Shown here one piece after another: positions 33,078-46,189 of a DNA stretch of 64,000 bases. The notes below the pieces were generated by a model, which searched no databases, was not told the DNA's origin, and worked only from the letters and a program-made list of their open reading frames with translations. A program made the position numbers and the translations under genes. The stretch's first letter is position 1. Each line of letters begins with the position of its first letter. The stretch covers positions 78,657,696 to 78,721,695 of the forward strand of contig CM046878.1 in the NCBI GenBank assembly GCA_025667525.1. The letters are read 5' to 3'. Source of the DNA: Glebionis coronaria. Taxonomy: Eukaryota; Streptophyta; Magnoliopsida; Asterales; Asteraceae.

Positions 33078-35787
33078 TGTAACACTCTCAATTTTCATAT
33101 CGGTACAGCGGAAGGGTCTTTCAGAGTGTTACGGGATAGCACAATAACTCCAATCATAGACAACACATAAAAATGGTTGTACAAGGTTTAACGTACATTC
33201 ATTCGATAAAAAGTTTAAAAGCGTACAACAGGTCCCAAATTATACAGGTCATTGAATTTACAAAACATAGATCGAATGAACATTTTAAATATTATGTGGG
33301 CCATCAGAGTCGATCTCCATCCGGATTACCTTCAAGCACCTGAGATAAAAACATGCAAAAATCATATCAGCGAATGCCGAGTGAATTCATAGAGTTTAAT
33401 GAAAACCGTTATATAAAACAATCTTTTAAAATCAGAACACAAGTATAATATCGGAAGTAAGTCCTCATATTGCTAGTCAGGCAATATATAAATCAAGCAT
33501 ACATCTTAAACCGTCCATGAGACCGTAGTCTCTATATCACCATGATAGGTAATATATTCATCATTAATAGCGTCGTATCATATCGGATATTTAGATTATA
33601 TAGATTGAATAGTACATGGTAGGATTATTATTAGCCGCATGACATTGTTACCTTACTGTGAAACAGCGGGCCGCGAACCCGACAAACAATTTGCCCATCT
33701 AAGTTAGCGTGTCGTCACAAAAATCACGCTATGGAATCTTCTCATACATAAATTCGCTTACCAATCAATGTGGTACGATGGGGATCAACCGTCAAGGCGC
33801 GAACTGGGGTGATCGTCCCCAAATAGTACTATCAAATGCATAAGCGTCTACCAAATCCCGGTAGTTCACAATTCATGCTAATGGGACTTTAAGTGACATA
33901 ACCTAACTACTAATAATCCTTTTAGTCTCGTTTATAGGGTCATAGCATCATTCGGGTCCATATCATTTAGCATACAATCGGGAATACTTGTGTTCTATTT
34001 TTATAAAAATCTAGCATGTTATCTCCCTCGCGGGTTTACAAATCATTTTATAAAACATTTAAAAGAGTGTGAGGCTATGAACTCACGTTGTTAATGAAAG
34101 GCGGATTATCCGCTACGGGCGTGCTTCGGTCACGGAAACCTATATAAATAATAATCGGTTTTTACTTGTCTTAGTTACCTATACATCAGTATATGACTTT
34201 TATAAACTTTACATTAGACGGGTATGATCGTCTAAGTTTTATTTGGCGAAAAACGTTAATTTTACGGCGATAGCCGAAAAAGTCGTAAAAATCAAGTTTA
34301 TAGTTTTTATTACTTATAAATATTATTTCACCACTATTTATATAATTTACCCATTTAATTAACCTTTTATATATTTATATAAATAAGTTTTATAAGTTAG
34401 TGGGTTTATATTTTTACATTTTATACATTATAATGTGAGTGCTTATATAATATTAATAAACATTAATTCCAAAAATCTGATTTTTAACTTCATGTTCACC
34501 ATTTTTAACATATCTAGAGTTCTATAATGAATTAGTTGGGTGACATGTTCTTCATATTATGTGCTACATTTAACTTAGTTATAGCTACTGCCCATTTTGA
34601 GTTTAACTTGCCTTAACAGTCCCTACAAAACTGCTTATTCAGATTAGACCACCTAACTTGTTTTGATCATATCTCACTCATTATTTTGATTCCATTGCAT
34701 GGCCAACTCTCACATGTGTATAACATATTCTACTTACTGTAAATGGATCAAACCATGCAATTTTATCAGTTCATCTTTTAGTTATCTACTGTTTTTACAC
34801 AGCCAATTAAATAATCAAGATTTTAGCTTCATTTCTTATAGTTATCATCATTTTTAAGCATATCTATCAACACTTGATCCCCACACAACATTTTTATCAT
34901 CATATATACATCATATACATATACAAAATGAAAGAAAATACATTTGTTCTTTACAAAATAACAAGAGAAAAATGGAGAGGATGATCTTCTTTACCAACCA
35001 AGTGGATTTCTTGTTTTAGGAAGACAAGAACTTGATGAACACAACAAGTATATCCAAGACCATCAAATATCAAGAACATAGGTTGGAAAATCAGCCCTAG
35101 GACACAAGCAAATCACCTCCAAAGATGTTAATATGGCCACCAAATGAGCAAGGCTTCAAGAATACTCCTTAATAGAGCTAGTAAACATGTGGTTCATGGC
35201 TAGAAGAGATCAAATGGGGTGTTTGTTGGTTTATTTTGGACGAAAAAGGGGATGGAGTTGAGAGAGTTTGATGTTGGTTTGCATGTGAGAAAGATGGAAT
35301 GAGAAAACAAGTAGCTAGTTTTGCTAGTTAGTGGAATGATAAAAGGCTTAAGGTGTAAGCTAGCTTACACTTGGTGTAAGTTAAGCTAACTTGATGCCAC
35401 CTTAGTGGTGTGGTGTCAAGTTGCCGTCCCAACCAAGCTAGTGGGGTGGGACAATGTGTTTTGTCCCATCTCACTAGTTTACGGGTATTCCTCGATTCTA
35501 GTTTTCTCGATTTGTGTGCCCTCGGGTCGTTTTACGAAAAATGTTTTTATAAATTATGAATCAACGTCACAAAACGAATCCAATAAAAATTGTCTCATCA
35601 AAAACGGAGTTCAAAAACGTAAATACGTAATCCTAAGGTTTCCGGTTTAGTCGTAAAAGACGCCAAATTATGCACGTAAGCCCAAATTTAAATCCGTAAA
35701 TTGTGAGTTCGTCAACCAACATAAAAATAAGTTTCAAAATATTATACGAGAAAATATTTTACTACCTGAAAATGTTAGATTGTCACA
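33078..35787 (-). repeat. 3' LTR of element F (2710 bp)
   Basis: Left copy. One arm of the conserved inverted repeat is mutated here (GTGTGAGG instead of GTGCGAGG near 34066). An 81-codon frame at 35405-35650 recurs in the right LTR but has no domain. Confidence 0.93.
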
Positions 35788-35806
35788 GATTTTCCTCCTA
35801 AAAGGG
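35788..35806 (-). other. polypurine tract of element F
   Basis: On the minus strand CTTTTAGGAGGAAAATC ends at the 3' LTR start TGTGACA. Confidence 0.75.
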
Positions 35807-35828
35807 ATCAACGTCCTCGTGATCCATT

Positions 35829-37961
35829 TCATTTGGATGTCCGTTTCTTATTGAAATCGAAGAGGTGCGGATATTTCTTCCACATTTCATCCTCTCGTTC
35901 CCAAGTATACTCCGGTCCATGCTTTGAATTCCATCGGATCTTGACAATAGGTATCCGACTTTGTTTCAGTTGCTTTACCTCACGGTCCATAACTTCTACG
36001 GGCTCTTCGATAAAATGCAACTTCCCATCTATTCGAACCTTACCTAACGGAATTTTCTCATCACTCACTGCTAGATATTTCTTCAGATTAGATACATGGA
36101 ATGTGTTGTGAACACCATGAAGTTCTGGGGGTAACTCTAGTTTGTAAGCCACCGGACCTACTCTAGATAAAATCTTAAAAGGTCCAATATAACGGGGATT
36201 CAATTTCCCTCGTTTTCCAAATCTTATAACGCCTTTCCATGGCGATACTTTCAACATTACTCGGTCACCCACTTCAAACTCCATTGGCTTCCGCCGCACA
36301 TCCGCGTAACTTTTCTGTCTACTACGGGCAGTCAACAACCTCTTCTTAATCTGAACTATCATCTCCGTAGTCTCCCGGATCAATTCCGGTCCCGTGAGCT
36401 GGGTATCCCCAACTTCACTCCAACATACAGGAGATCTACACTTCCTACCATACAAAGCTTCAAACGGTGCAGCCTTAATACTAGAATGGTAACTATTGTT
36501 ATACGAAAACTCTGGTAACGACAAATGTTTATCCCAATTCTTACCAAAATCTAACACACAAGCTCTCAACATATCTTCCAGTGTTTGTATCGTCCTTTCA
36601 CTCTGCCCATCAGTCTGGGGGTGATAAGCGGTGCTCATGTCGAGATTCGTTCCCAAAGATCTTTGGAGAGATTTCCAAAAATTCGATGCGAATCTAGGAT
36701 CTCGATCTGATATGATCGATACAGGCACTCCATGTTTGCATACAACATTATCAAGGTATATTCGAGTCAGCTTCTCTAGTGAGAACTGCTCCTTAACCGG
36801 AATGAAGTGTGCTGATTTGGTCAGTCTATCGACAATAACCCAAATCGAATTGTTTCCAGATGATGTTCTAGGAAGCTTGGTGATAAAGTCTATCGTAATT
36901 CGCTCCCACTTCCACTCAGGAATCTTTGGCTGTTGAAGTAGTCCTGATGGCTTTTGATGTTCGGCTTTAACTCTAGCACAAGTCAAGCATTGAAGAACAT
37001 ACATAGCTATGTCAGCTTTCATATTCGGCCACCAGTACAACTTCTTTAAATCATGGTACATCTTATCAGATCCCGGATGAATGGAATACTTAGATTTATG
37101 GGATTCTAACATAATCAAATCTCTTAAGCCTCCAAACTTAGGTATCCACATACGACCTCTTAAACATTTCACTCCATCAACTCTAACCTCTAAAGGATCT
37201 CCTTCTCCTCGGAACCCTTCATTAACAAGATTCTCCTTCTTACAAGCTTCTATTTGCGCATTTCTAATTTGCTCAGGCAAATTATTGTGCTCGTTCAAGA
37301 CTAGAGAACGCACCCTGATAGGCTCTCTATCTTTCCTACTTAATGCATCGGCAACAACATTGGCTTTTCCTGGGTGATATTTTATATCACAGTCATAGTC
37401 ACTTAACAACTCTATCCATCTTCGTTGCCTCATGTTCAATTCATTCTGATCGAGAATATACTGTAGGATTTTGTGATCGGTGAATACCGTACACTTGGTG
37501 CCATACAGATAATGTCTCCACAACCTAAGAGCAAAGACTACAGCTCCTAACTCAAGATCATGAGTAGTATAATTCTCCTCATTCTTCCTTAATTGCCTAG
37601 AAGCATAAGCTATCACTTTCTCTCTCTGCATCAAAACAGCTCCATAACCTCTAAGAGATGCATCACAATACACTACAAAATCTTCACTCCCGTCGGGTAA
37701 TGATAAGATTGGCGCACTACATAATTTTTGCTTCAATGTATGAAATGCTCCATCTTCATCACTTCCCCAAACGAAAGGTTTATTCTTCTGAGTAAGCTTA
37801 GTCAAGGGTTTAGCTATCAAAGAAAATTCTTTAATGAATCGCCTATAATAGCCAGCCAATCCTAAGAACTGTCGCACTTCCGTTGGCGTTGTCGGTGCAG
37901 ACCAATTCTTAATAGCTTCAACCTTTGCAGGATCAACATGAATTCCATCTCTGTTAATCAC
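35829..37961 (-). CDS. pol of element F, second part: RNase H, integrase and chromodomain
   Basis: Same reading frame as the upstream gag-pol part but separated from it by one TAA codon (37974-37976). From the N-terminus: end of the RT connection ([37 protein letters not shown]); RNase H with [12 protein letters not shown] and [13 protein letters not shown]; integrase zinc finger with [12 protein letters not shown] and CLTCARVK; integrase core with [19 protein letters not shown] and [13 protein letters not shown]-terminal [10 protein letters not shown]; and a chromodomain with [22 protein letters not shown] and EYTWERED. Unlike E, its integrase is not frameshifted. A single substitution explains its separation from gag, so it is better seen as part of one polyprotein gene (35829-40412). 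Confidence 0.93.
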   Translation of the reverse strand: MINRDGIHVDPAKVEAIKNWSAPTTPTEVRQFLGLAGYYRRFIKEFSLIAKPLTKLTQKNKPFVWGSDEDGAFHTLKQKLCSAPILSLPDGSEDFVVYCDASLRGYGAVLMQREKVIAYASRQLRKNEENYTTHDLELGAVVFALRLWRHYLYGTKCTVFTDHKILQYILDQNELNMRQRRWIELLSDYDCDIKYHPGKANVVADALSRKDREPIRVRSLVLNEHNNLPEQIRNAQIEACKKENLVNEGFRGEGDPLEVRVDGVKCLRGRMWIPKFGGLRDLIMLESHKSKYSIHPGSDKMYHDLKKLYWWPNMKADIAMYVLQCLTCARVKAEHQKPSGLLQQPKIPEWKWERITIDFITKLPRTSSGNNSIWVIVDRLTKSAHFIPVKEQFSLEKLTRIYLDNVVCKHGVPVSIISDRDPRFASNFWKSLQRSLGTNLDMSTAYHPQTDGQSERTIQTLEDMLRACVLDFGKNWDKHLSLPEFSYNNSYHSSIKAAPFEALYGRKCRSPVCWSEVGDTQLTGPELIRETTEMIVQIKKRLLTARSRQKSYADVRRKPMEFEVGDRVMLKVSPWKGVIRFGKRGKLNPRYIGPFKILSRVGPVAYKLELPPELHGVHNTFHVSNLKKYLAVSDEKIPLGKVRIDGKLHFIEEPVEVMDREVKQLKQSRIPIVKIRWNSKHGPEYTWEREDEMWKKYPHLFDFNKKRTSK

Positions 37962-37973
37962 ATGACCAAGAAA

Positions 37974-40412
37974 TTACACAGAATCTAACCAGAAATCACA
38001 CTTTAAAAACTTAGCATACAACCTTTCATCCTTCAACAAATTCAAAACAATCCTCAAATGTTCTCTATGTTCATCTTCATTCTTAGAATAGATTAGAATA
38101 TCGTCAATAAACACAATCACAAATTTATCCAAGTAGGGCTTGCACACTCGATTCATTAAATCCATGAAAACCGCAGGTGCGTTAGTTAACCCAAATGGCA
38201 TTACTTGAAATTCATAGTGTCCATAACGAGTTCTAAATGTAGTTATAGGAATATCTTCTTCACGGACGCGAAGTTGGTGATATCCTGACCGCAAATCTAT
38301 CTTAGAATACACGCTAGATCCTTGCAGTTGATCAAACAAATCATCAATCCTAGGTAAAGGATATCGATTTTTAATTGTCAACTTATTCAGTTCCCTATAA
38401 TCAATGCACATACGAAAAGATCCATCCTTCTTCTTAACGAACAAGACTGGAGCTCCCCAAGGCGATGAGATTGGTCGAATAAAACCTTTATCGGACAACT
38501 CCTTAAGTTGCTCAGATAACTCCTTTAATTCAGAAGGGGCTAATCGGTATGGCGCACGTGCCACCGGTGCAGCACCAGGAATTAAATCGATACGAAACTC
38601 TACTTGCCTTATCGGTGGAAGTCCGGGTAAATCTTTAGGAAATACCTCAGGAAATTCACAAATAATAGGTACATCTTCCAATCGTTTCTCCCTAGACTCA
38701 TTCCCGGTCACTTGAGCTAAGAATAACTCACAACCGTTCCTGATGTACTTTTGGACTTTAATACATGAAACGATTTTCAAACGGGATTCACCTCGACTAC
38801 CATCAATTACTAACGTCCTATTCCTAAGAGGAATCTTAACCTTCTTTTCTCCACATAAAATAGTAGCATTATTCAACGACAACCAATCCATACCAATAAT
38901 AATATCAAAACTACCTAATTCTATCAACATCAAATCAATCGGAAAGGAATGGTTTAAGAGATTTAGAGAGCATCCTTCTAATAGCTTATTAGTTTTCACT
39001 AATTTACCATCAGCCAATTCCACCTCGTAACTGGTACTTATCTCAACAGGTTCAATATCAATAAGGGCACTAAATTTAGTGGATACAAAGATCCTATCGG
39101 CACCCGAATCGAATAAAGCAACAGCATAATGATTGTTGAGTAAAAACGTATCGGTGACGACATTCGGATCCTCTTTCTTCACATCAATTGTTCCAAGTTG
39201 GTAGATACCACCCTGGGGGTTTCTTCCAGGTACAATCGCTTTCAACTTGGGGCATTCCGATTTCCTATGACCTTCTTCATTACAGTTGAAGCAAATGGTT
39301 CCCTTCTTACACCTTTCAACCTTGTGTCCAAGATTTCCGCAATTTCGGCACTTCCAGCAGTCGCCAGCATGCCTCTTGTTGCCACACTTAGGACATCTAT
39401 CATCGTTGCGCGGTGTGTTGTTGGTAAGAGCATTTGCATTCCCCTTTCTCTTGTTCTGACGCCGATTGAAATTCTTCCTATTATCACCTCTATCTACATG
39501 ATCACCGTCTCCCTTTCTTTTCTCACCTACACGGGCTTCATCTTCCTTATCCTGAATTATCTGTCCAATGAGTTGGTAAGCCATTCGAACAGCATCATCA
39601 ATGGTCAGTGGTTTAGATGATGTCACGTCCCCCCGGATATTCCTGGTCAACCCTTTCACATATTGCTCAATTCGGATCTCTTCGGGTTCAACCAATCGAG
39701 GACATAGCAAGGCCAACTCATGGAATCGGTTCGTGTAACTATCAATGTCCACACCTTTCATTCTCAAATGAATCAACTCTTGTTCTAACCTAATGATCAC
39801 ACTACGAGGACAAAACTCCAAAGTCATCCACTTCTTAATTTCAGCCCAAGGAGTAGCATTAGCAGCATCAAGACCCATGAAAGCAATTCTCCCGTTCCAC
39901 CAAGTCAACGCACAACCTTTAAGAGTAGCCATAGCAAAAGTCACCTTATCTTCCTCCTTACACTTACTAATCCGAAACACCGATTCAATCTTCTCAATCC
40001 ACTGGCTTAGTCCTACAGCACCTTCAGTTCCATTAAAAGGTAGAGGTTCACACTTCATGAACGTCACATAAGTACAGCCACCTACTTCAGGTGTATTCGT
40101 TCCAAGTTCTCCTACATTTCTTCCAGCATTAGCATTCACATTATTAGCATTCACATTCACATTAGTACCGCCAATTCCACTACCGCCAGCTCCACTACCG
40201 CCAGCTCCACTACCGCCAGCTCCACTACCGCCAGCTCCACTACCACCAGCTCCACTACCGCCAGCTCCACTACTGCCAGCTCCACTACCGCCAGCTCCAC
40301 TACCGCCAACTTCATTTCTAGCATTTGCCATAAATTCAGTCATAGATGCGGTAACTTGCTCCGTAATAATCCTACGTACATCATCCTCAGTCACAGCCTT
40401 CTTGGGCGGCAT
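37974..40412 (-). CDS. gag, protease and reverse transcriptase of element F, ending at a premature stop
   Basis: Starts [11 protein letters not shown] at 40412. Residues about 33-82 are a glycine/serine/alanine repeat (GGSGA units) encoded by a 15-bp minisatellite. The gag core follows with [21 protein letters not shown] and [12 protein letters not shown]. Three zinc knuckles come next: [27 protein letters not shown] and [14 protein letters not shown]. The protease has [14 protein letters not shown] has [25 protein letters not shown] and [14 protein letters not shown]. The frame stops at TAA (37974-37976) after KCDFWLDSV, where E has a glutamine codon (VQFLGH), so CAA or CAG to TAA is the simplest change. 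RT is otherwise complete to this point. Confidence 0.93.
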   Translation of the reverse strand: MPPKKAVTEDDVRRIITEQVTASMTEFMANARNEVGGSGAGGSGAGSSGAGGSGAGGSGAGGSGAGGSGAGGSGAGGSGIGGTNVNVNANNVNANAGRNVGELGTNTPEVGGCTYVTFMKCEPLPFNGTEGAVGLSQWIEKIESVFRISKCKEEDKVTFAMATLKGCALTWWNGRIAFMGLDAANATPWAEIKKWMTLEFCPRSVIIRLEQELIHLRMKGVDIDSYTNRFHELALLCPRLVEPEEIRIEQYVKGLTRNIRGDVTSSKPLTIDDAVRMAYQLIGQIIQDKEDEARVGEKRKGDGDHVDRGDNRKNFNRRQNKRKGNANALTNNTPRNDDRCPKCGNKRHAGDCWKCRNCGNLGHKVERCKKGTICFNCNEEGHRKSECPKLKAIVPGRNPQGGIYQLGTIDVKKEDPNVVTDTFLLNNHYAVALFDSGADRIFVSTKFSALIDIEPVEISTSYEVELADGKLVKTNKLLEGCSLNLLNHSFPIDLMLIELGSFDIIIGMDWLSLNNATILCGEKKVKIPLRNRTLVIDGSRGESRLKIVSCIKVQKYIRNGCELFLAQVTGNESREKRLEDVPIICEFPEVFPKDLPGLPPIRQVEFRIDLIPGAAPVARAPYRLAPSELKELSEQLKELSDKGFIRPISSPWGAPVLFVKKKDGSFRMCIDYRELNKLTIKNRYPLPRIDDLFDQLQGSSVYSKIDLRSGYHQLRVREEDIPITTFRTRYGHYEFQVMPFGLTNAPAVFMDLMNRVCKPYLDKFVIVFIDDILIYSKNEDEHREHLRIVLNLLKDERLYAKFLKCDFWLDSV
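40168..40312 (-). repeat. 15-bp in-frame minisatellite in F's gag
   Basis: About nine copies of CCGCCAGCTCCACTA with few changes, coding GGSGA on the minus strand. Absent from E's gag. Confidence 0.95.
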
Positions 40413-40702
40413 AGTTCTATAATTTCACAATTTCAAAGTATTAAGCATTCATCCAACAAAGGATTCATATAATATGGATTGAATTCATAATCAAGATACA
40501 AATAAGGCACAATATGGAATTCAAGACAAGATACATATTTCATTCGATCTGAAACAAAAGTATTGTCTTAGTTACATCCCATATCAAAGTTCTAGCACTA
40601 TATACACTCAAAATTCGTGCCAAGTCTATTACTAACAAGTCGGTTCAGTCAAAGCTACAAAAGCACAAAAGATATAAAGGTCACTACTAAACACAGACTG
40701 GT
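40413..40702 (-). other. spacer between extra ORF and gag in element F
   Basis: About 290 bp, AT-rich, no frame. Similar in size to E's spacer (340 bp) but without a clear pyrimidine tract before gag; a weak AATTATAG|AACT precedes the ATG. Confidence 0.5.
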
Positions 40703-41686
40703 CTACTGAGAACCGCCAGATGGTCCATCATCTATCGTCTTCTGAATCTTCGTCGGACGATCACTAGACACATCTTTAGCTGGGCGCTTACGGATTACTC
40801 CTCTTTCAACCATGTCAGCATAAAATCTACTGTTCCAACCCACGGATATATTCAACTCCTTTTCAGCTTTCTCACGCATCGCACGAGCCACACTCAACTG
40901 AATCTCCATAGAATTCACCTTTCTCTTCATAGCAACATACTCACCACTTTCCAACACTGATAACCTCCTAAAAGCCTCATTCAAACCACGTTCTACATCA
41001 CTCAAATCCAAACTAAGAAATTCTCGCTCTTTCTCGCCAACCTTAGTCTTCGACTCCAAATAAGCAACATGAGTCTGAACAACACCTAATCCAACCTCTG
41101 TCACACAACTCTTAACACGGGAAGCATCTAGATCACGTCTCAAGGCCCATGGTGCAAGACCATCAATATGAGTAGCCTCTCGAGTACTAGACGACTCTCC
41201 TATCTCACGTCTACGAGTAGCAATACCATCCGTACCGTCAGGTGCATCATCATCCTCATCCTCCTCTGATTCAGAATCAGATTCAGACGATTTAGACGTT
41301 TCATCCCTAGGTAACTCATCCTCAGAATCAGACAAATAAACTGGTGGGGGCAAAGGCTCGCCCTCTGGAACATCATAAGGATAAAAAAGCTCGACTTCCT
41401 CATCATCATCGACCTCAACGTCTATACCTACATCCTCCTCGACATCCTCGTCGTCAATCTCGTCATCTAAATTATCTAACCCAATCTCATCATCATTCTC
41501 TATATCAACATTCTCAATATCCACATTCTCAATATCCACATCCTCAATATCCACATTCTCGATATCCACATTCTCAATATCCACATTCTCAATCTCATTC
41601 TCTACCAAGTCAACCTGAGGGGCAATCTGATCTCCTAGTCCTAACTCGGGCTCGGGATCCTCAAATGGTTCCTCCTCATCATCCAT
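40703..41686 (-). CDS. extra acidic ORF between primer site and gag (element F)
   Basis: A 327-residue frame from MDDEEEPFED. Very acidic N-terminal half with a 5-residue repeat (ENVDI, about residues 32-62) and long D/E runs, then S/E-rich DSESEEDEDDD, then a helical region with heptad-like spacing (about 210-285: LDLSDVERGLNEAFRRL, MEIQLSVARAMREKAEKEL), a W.SRFYADMVERG motif and a basic tail RKRPAKD. The original start is probably further upstream: ATGGCTGAC at 41775 (MADPNIPVENHA) lies in a frame that meets this one near 41720 through a one-base shift, and the shifted-in residues (YVDDDPYLDLVDYD) are also acidic. Same position, charge pattern and order as E's extra ORF; the sequences are too diverged for me to prove homology by eye. 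Unknown function. Confidence 0.65.
   Translation of the reverse strand: MDDEEEPFEDPEPELGLGDQIAPQVDLVENEIENVDIENVDIENVDIEDVDIENVDIENVDIENDDEIGLDNLDDEIDDEDVEEDVGIDVEVDDDEEVELFYPYDVPEGEPLPPPVYLSDSEDELPRDETSKSSESDSESEEDEDDDAPDGTDGIATRRREIGESSSTREATHIDGLAPWALRRDLDASRVKSCVTEVGLGVVQTHVAYLESKTKVGEKEREFLSLDLSDVERGLNEAFRRLSVLESGEYVAMKRKVNSMEIQLSVARAMREKAEKELNISVGWNSRFYADMVERGVIRKRPAKDVSSDRPTKIQKTIDDGPSGGSQ
41494..41602 (-). repeat. 15-bp in-frame minisatellite in F's extra ORF
   Basis: About seven copies of ATATCCACATTCTCA, coding ENVDI or EDVDI on the minus strand. Confidence 0.93.
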
Positions 41687-41775
41687 ATCATAATCTACTA
41701 AGTCTAAATAAGGATCATCATCTACATAGGTTCGGGAATAGCATGGTTTTCTACAGGAATATTAGGGTCAGCCAT

Positions 41776-42048
41776 GACAATCTGCATTTATATATATATC
41801 TCGTATTAGGATAACATACTAGTTAAACAATTACATAATGAAATCACGATATATACATATATATAAATTAAATTATATATATCAAAATATATATCTTCTC
41901 AATAGGGCTTGTTGGTAACGTCGGAGATCTCTGGCACCGTTATAGTCAAAAGATTTTTCAAATATTTTCTCAAATGTTCATTGTCAAAAGATTTTGAAAA
42001 GTTTTGTTCAAAACCTTGGTTTTTAAAATCTTTTGTTCTCTATAACGA
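41776..42048 (-). other. TA-rich leader of element F
   Basis: Non-coding, with several TA runs. On the minus strand ATATAAATGCAG ends six bases before the ATG at 41775, an acceptor-like site; I see no strong donor upstream. Part of it (CTATAACGGTGCC region) matches the leader of A and B. Confidence 0.6.
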
Positions 42049-42062
42049 GAGCTCTGGTACCA
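42049..42062 (-). other. primer-binding site of element F
   Basis: Minus-strand TGGTACCAGAGCTC, identical to that of A and B. Confidence 0.88.
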
Positions 42063-42065
42063 AAC

Positions 42066-43400
42066 TGTAACACTCTCAATTTTCGTATCGGTACAGCGGA
42101 AGGGTCTTTCAGAGTGTTACGGGATAGCACAATAACTCCAATCATAAACAACACATAAAAATGGTTGTACAAAGTTTAACATACATTCATTCGATAAAAA
42201 GTTTAAAAGCGTACAACAGGTCCCAAATTATACAGGTCATTAAATTTACAAAACATAGATCGAATGAACATTTTAAATATTATGTGGGCCATCAGAGTCG
42301 ATCTCCATCCGGATTACCTTCAAGCACCTGAGATAAAAACATGCAAAAATCATATCAGCGAATGCCGAGTGAATTCATAGAGTTTAATGAAAACCGTTAT
42401 ATAAAACAATCATTTAAAATCAGAACACAAGTATAATATCGGAAGTAAGTCCTCATATTGCTAGTCAGGCAATATATAAATCAAGCATACATCTTAAACC
42501 GTCCATGAGACCGTAGTCTCTATATTACCATGATAGGTAATATATTCATCATTAATAGCGTCGTATCATATCGGATATTCAGATTATATAGATTGAATAG
42601 TACATGGTAGGATTATTATTAGCCGCATGACATTGTTACCTTACTGTGAAACAGTGGGCCGCGAACCCGACAAACAATTTGCCCATCTAAGTTAGCGTGT
42701 CGTCACAAAAATCACGCTATGGAATCTTCTCATACATAAATTCGCTTGCCAATCAATGTGGTACGACGGGGATCAACCGTCAAGGCGCGAACTGGGGTGA
42801 TCGTCCCCAAATAGTACTATCAAATGCATAAGCGTCTACCAAATCCCGGTAGTTCACAATTCATGCTAATGGGACTTTAAGTGACATAACCTAACTACTA
42901 ATAATCCTTTTAGTCTCGTTTATAGGGTCATAGCATCATTCGGGTCCATATCATTTAGCATACAATCGGGACTACTTGTGTTCTATTTTTATAAAAATCT
43001 AGCATGTTATCTCCCTCGCGGGTTTACAAATCATTTTATAAAACATTTAAAAGAGTGCGAGGCTATGAACTCACGTTGTTAATGAAAGGCGGATTATCGG
43101 CTACGGGCGTGCTTCGGTCACGGAAACCTATATAAATAATAATCGGTTTTTACTTGTCTTAGTTACCTATACATCAGTATATGACTTTTATAAACTTTAC
43201 ATTAGACGGGTTTGATCGTCTAAGTTTTATTTGGCGAAAAACGTTAATTTTACGGCGATAGCCGAAAAAGTCGTGAAAATCAAGTTTATAGTTTTTATTA
43301 CTTATAAATATTATTTGACCACTATTTATATAATTTACCCATTTAATTAACCTTTTATATATTTATGTAAATAAGTTTTATAAGTTAGTGGGTTTATATT
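42066..43400 (-). repeat. 5' LTR of element F, distal part (before solo LTR G)
   Basis: Matches 33078-34412 with about 17 differences. Intact inverted repeat: CCTCGC 43014-43019 and GCGAGG 43057-43062. Confidence 0.93.
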
Positions 43401-46184
43401 TGTGATACCCTAGAACCGAGGTCACTAACATTACCCTAAATTACGCTAATTTTTGAAATTTTTAATAAATTTTAATTGCTATATATTTTAGTATTTTGGT
43501 TGAAACCGATGTTCGAGGTTATAATTTTGACGATTGACGATTTAAGAAGGACGATGACGAATACGATCCCGATGGATGCCCAAATTTCTATAATCATTGA
43601 CGTTTTATCGATAAGGAAATTTTTCGAGAATTTTACTTACGGTTCGTGTTAAGTCGAGTCGGGTGAGTTTTATTGCTTTCCGGGTACATTTAAAGTATCC
43701 CAAAAGTATTTTGGAGTGTTTGGGATAATTTCCGACTCCCGTAAAATTTTCTAAAATGACTAGTGAGTCAATCCCGCAAAGTTTTGGTGTCGTTTTTGCT
43801 TAAGGCCAAAAGAATGCAAAAATTGCACTTAGGTCCCTCCCATTTCACAAAAGGGGACAAACACCACACACACTAAACACTTTACAAAAAAAAATCAAAC
43901 ACCCCTCTCCCTTGTGTTCTTAGGCCGACGACCAAACCCACAAAACCACCACCACTTCATTTTTTTTTAGTTTTGATCCATTCTAATCATAGACCACCTC
44001 CTAAAATCATCTAGTGAGTGTTAATCTATGCTCATTTCACACATGCATTGACAAAAATTCATCCAAAAATTTCAAGATTTTTCAAATTCGTTTTTGATGT
44101 TAATTGGGCATTTGCATGTTTAATTCATGCTAAAAGGATGCTAGAACACCAAACAAATCAACCAAAATCAATTTGGTTGGTGGGTTTTGATCACCCAAAC
44201 CCCACGGCTCAATGGGGGGTGTTTGGGGATCATGGTGGTTCATGTTTTGAGCTTGATTCTATGTTTAATATCATGTTTTTAGATGTTGTAGATGGGTACA
44301 TTTACTTGCATGTTTGTTTTTAGGATTTTAGTTTTATGAGGTTGATGATCAATAGGGGTTAGGGACTGAAAACATTGTTTGGTTGTGATTAGGGATGCTT
44401 AGGATGATGTCTAGTGATGATAAATGGGTTTGGAAATGAGCGTTAGTGTGATTTTGGTATGGTTGATTTTAGGCAGAAAGTTTAAAGCATTTTCGTAAAA
44501 ATTATTTTGAAAACAGGTCTTGTGGATAGGATAGATATGTAGAGCATTTTCTTAGCTTCGATTTGGTATAAGGTAGAGCTTACGACTCCTAACGAGTCAA
44601 AAGTTACGACATTTTGAAATTCGTGTACCGGGAGATGAAAACCGTCATAATCCGAAGTTATGCTTGGTTTTAGGTCAAATCCCGGGGACTATAAGTCTAG
44701 TTTGGTAAATGGTCAAGGGCTGAATTTTGGTGTCAAACCTGCACATTTGAGTCTATTGTAGGACTTAGGTGTCAAATGGGTCAATGGAGTGTTTTAAACG
44801 GGTCAAATGAGTCCGACTTGGTCAAAGTATAATTTCAGTCCGAGAAACGTAGTTTTTGGAAAAGTGTTGAGTAACGGGTCGTAGAAGTAAAAATTTTTGT
44901 TGGGATTAAATATGTGTTTTCTACAGGTCTTATAGTATTTTTGAGAATTTTGTCAAATTTTATAAAGATGGTTAAGTATAGTAAAACAGTCCGTACTTTT
45001 GGTAAGTATCGACGAAAATGAGTAAAAATGGATAACGTTAATAATAAGGACAAATGGTGTAAAATGAGTAACGCTTGTTGTTTTGTTTTGGCGTGAGTTG
45101 TAATTGTCACAAGTGACTAGTATTTATGTATTTTATACAGTACCATAAGGTTTTAAAATAAGATTACTCATTACGCGTTATTTGGTTTGATAGGTGTTGG
45201 TTTACCCGGGCATCCGTATCGTCTTCAGTGACCGTCTCTCGAACTATCGACTACTTGTTATATAAGGTGTGAATTTATAGCCTCGCTTATTATTACTTCA
45301 AACTGTTTTACCAGCGAGGGAAATGCATGCTAGTTTTTAAAATGAACATATGTCATGAATGATTGTTGGACCCGAATGTTGCCTTTGAAATTGTGTTGAG
45401 TACCTAGTTGCAAAAGTCCCTAAATTCATGAACTATTAACTATTTTTTAGTCCTAGCGTGGATTAGAAATAGCCGCTTATACAAAGTGATAGTACTATGG
45501 GGTTGACTACCCTATCCGAGACGAGGGCTAGTACGTTGATACCCCCTGCGGACGGATAATTTGTGATAAGAGATAAGGTATAATTGCAACTGATGCCTTA
45601 GTAGGGGCCTTGGTTTCATCTGAATCACGCCGGTAATTATTATGCGGGTGATTGAGTTAACGGTTTAGTGTCATGAGCTTAAACACAATTGCCAGTATCT
45701 TGAATATAGATTGTTTGATCGACAAGTCTATGAATGATCGTGAATGGTTTTTATTTCACATATGTTCAAAATGAATTGTAAAACCTATAAATTCCACTCA
45801 ACGTTTTCGTTGACCAAATTTAGCATGTGTTTCAAGTAACCGCTGAAGTGTAGCATGGAGCGTGCATTGGATGGATGTAGTGTGTATGGCTTGAAGTCTG
45901 CTTGTTTTTCCTCCCGTTATTACTTAAACATTTTTAACTTTGATGTCATGTTGTTGTGAAAACTATAACTTTTGGGTTGAGATTCATGGGGACCGAAAAC
46001 GCTAAACTCTGTTGGATCAATTGGGGTTGGAAAAACCGTAGACATGTATCTTTTAACAATTTTTAATTTAAGTTTTAATTTGACGTCTCTTTGGAGTCGT
46101 TCGATATATCTTGTGTGCGATGATAACTGCCTAGCACCCAAATGTTGTAGTTCCGCTGCGCATAGCATTTGGTGGGGTGTTAGA
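43401..46184 (+). mobile_element. element G: solo LTR of an E-related Tekay family (2784 bp)
   Basis: Starts TGTGATACCCTAGAACC, matching E's LTR along its length but clearly diverged, and ends GGGGTGTTAGA. Flanked by TSD ATATT (43396-43400 and 46185-46189) inside F's right LTR. No interior and no second LTR, so it is a recombination remnant of a full element. The inverted repeat is kept (45281-45286 and 45314-45319). Confidence 0.92.
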
Positions 46185-46189
46185 ATATT

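Noticed and set aside
35405..35650. An 81-codon frame repeated at 47191-47436
   Set aside because: Lies in the two LTRs of F; duplication explains it, and it has no recognisable domain.
41344..41814. A 156-codon plus-strand frame opposite F's extra ORF
   Set aside because: Antisense shadow of the acidic repeat ORF; its His/Pro repeats come from the 15-bp minisatellite.
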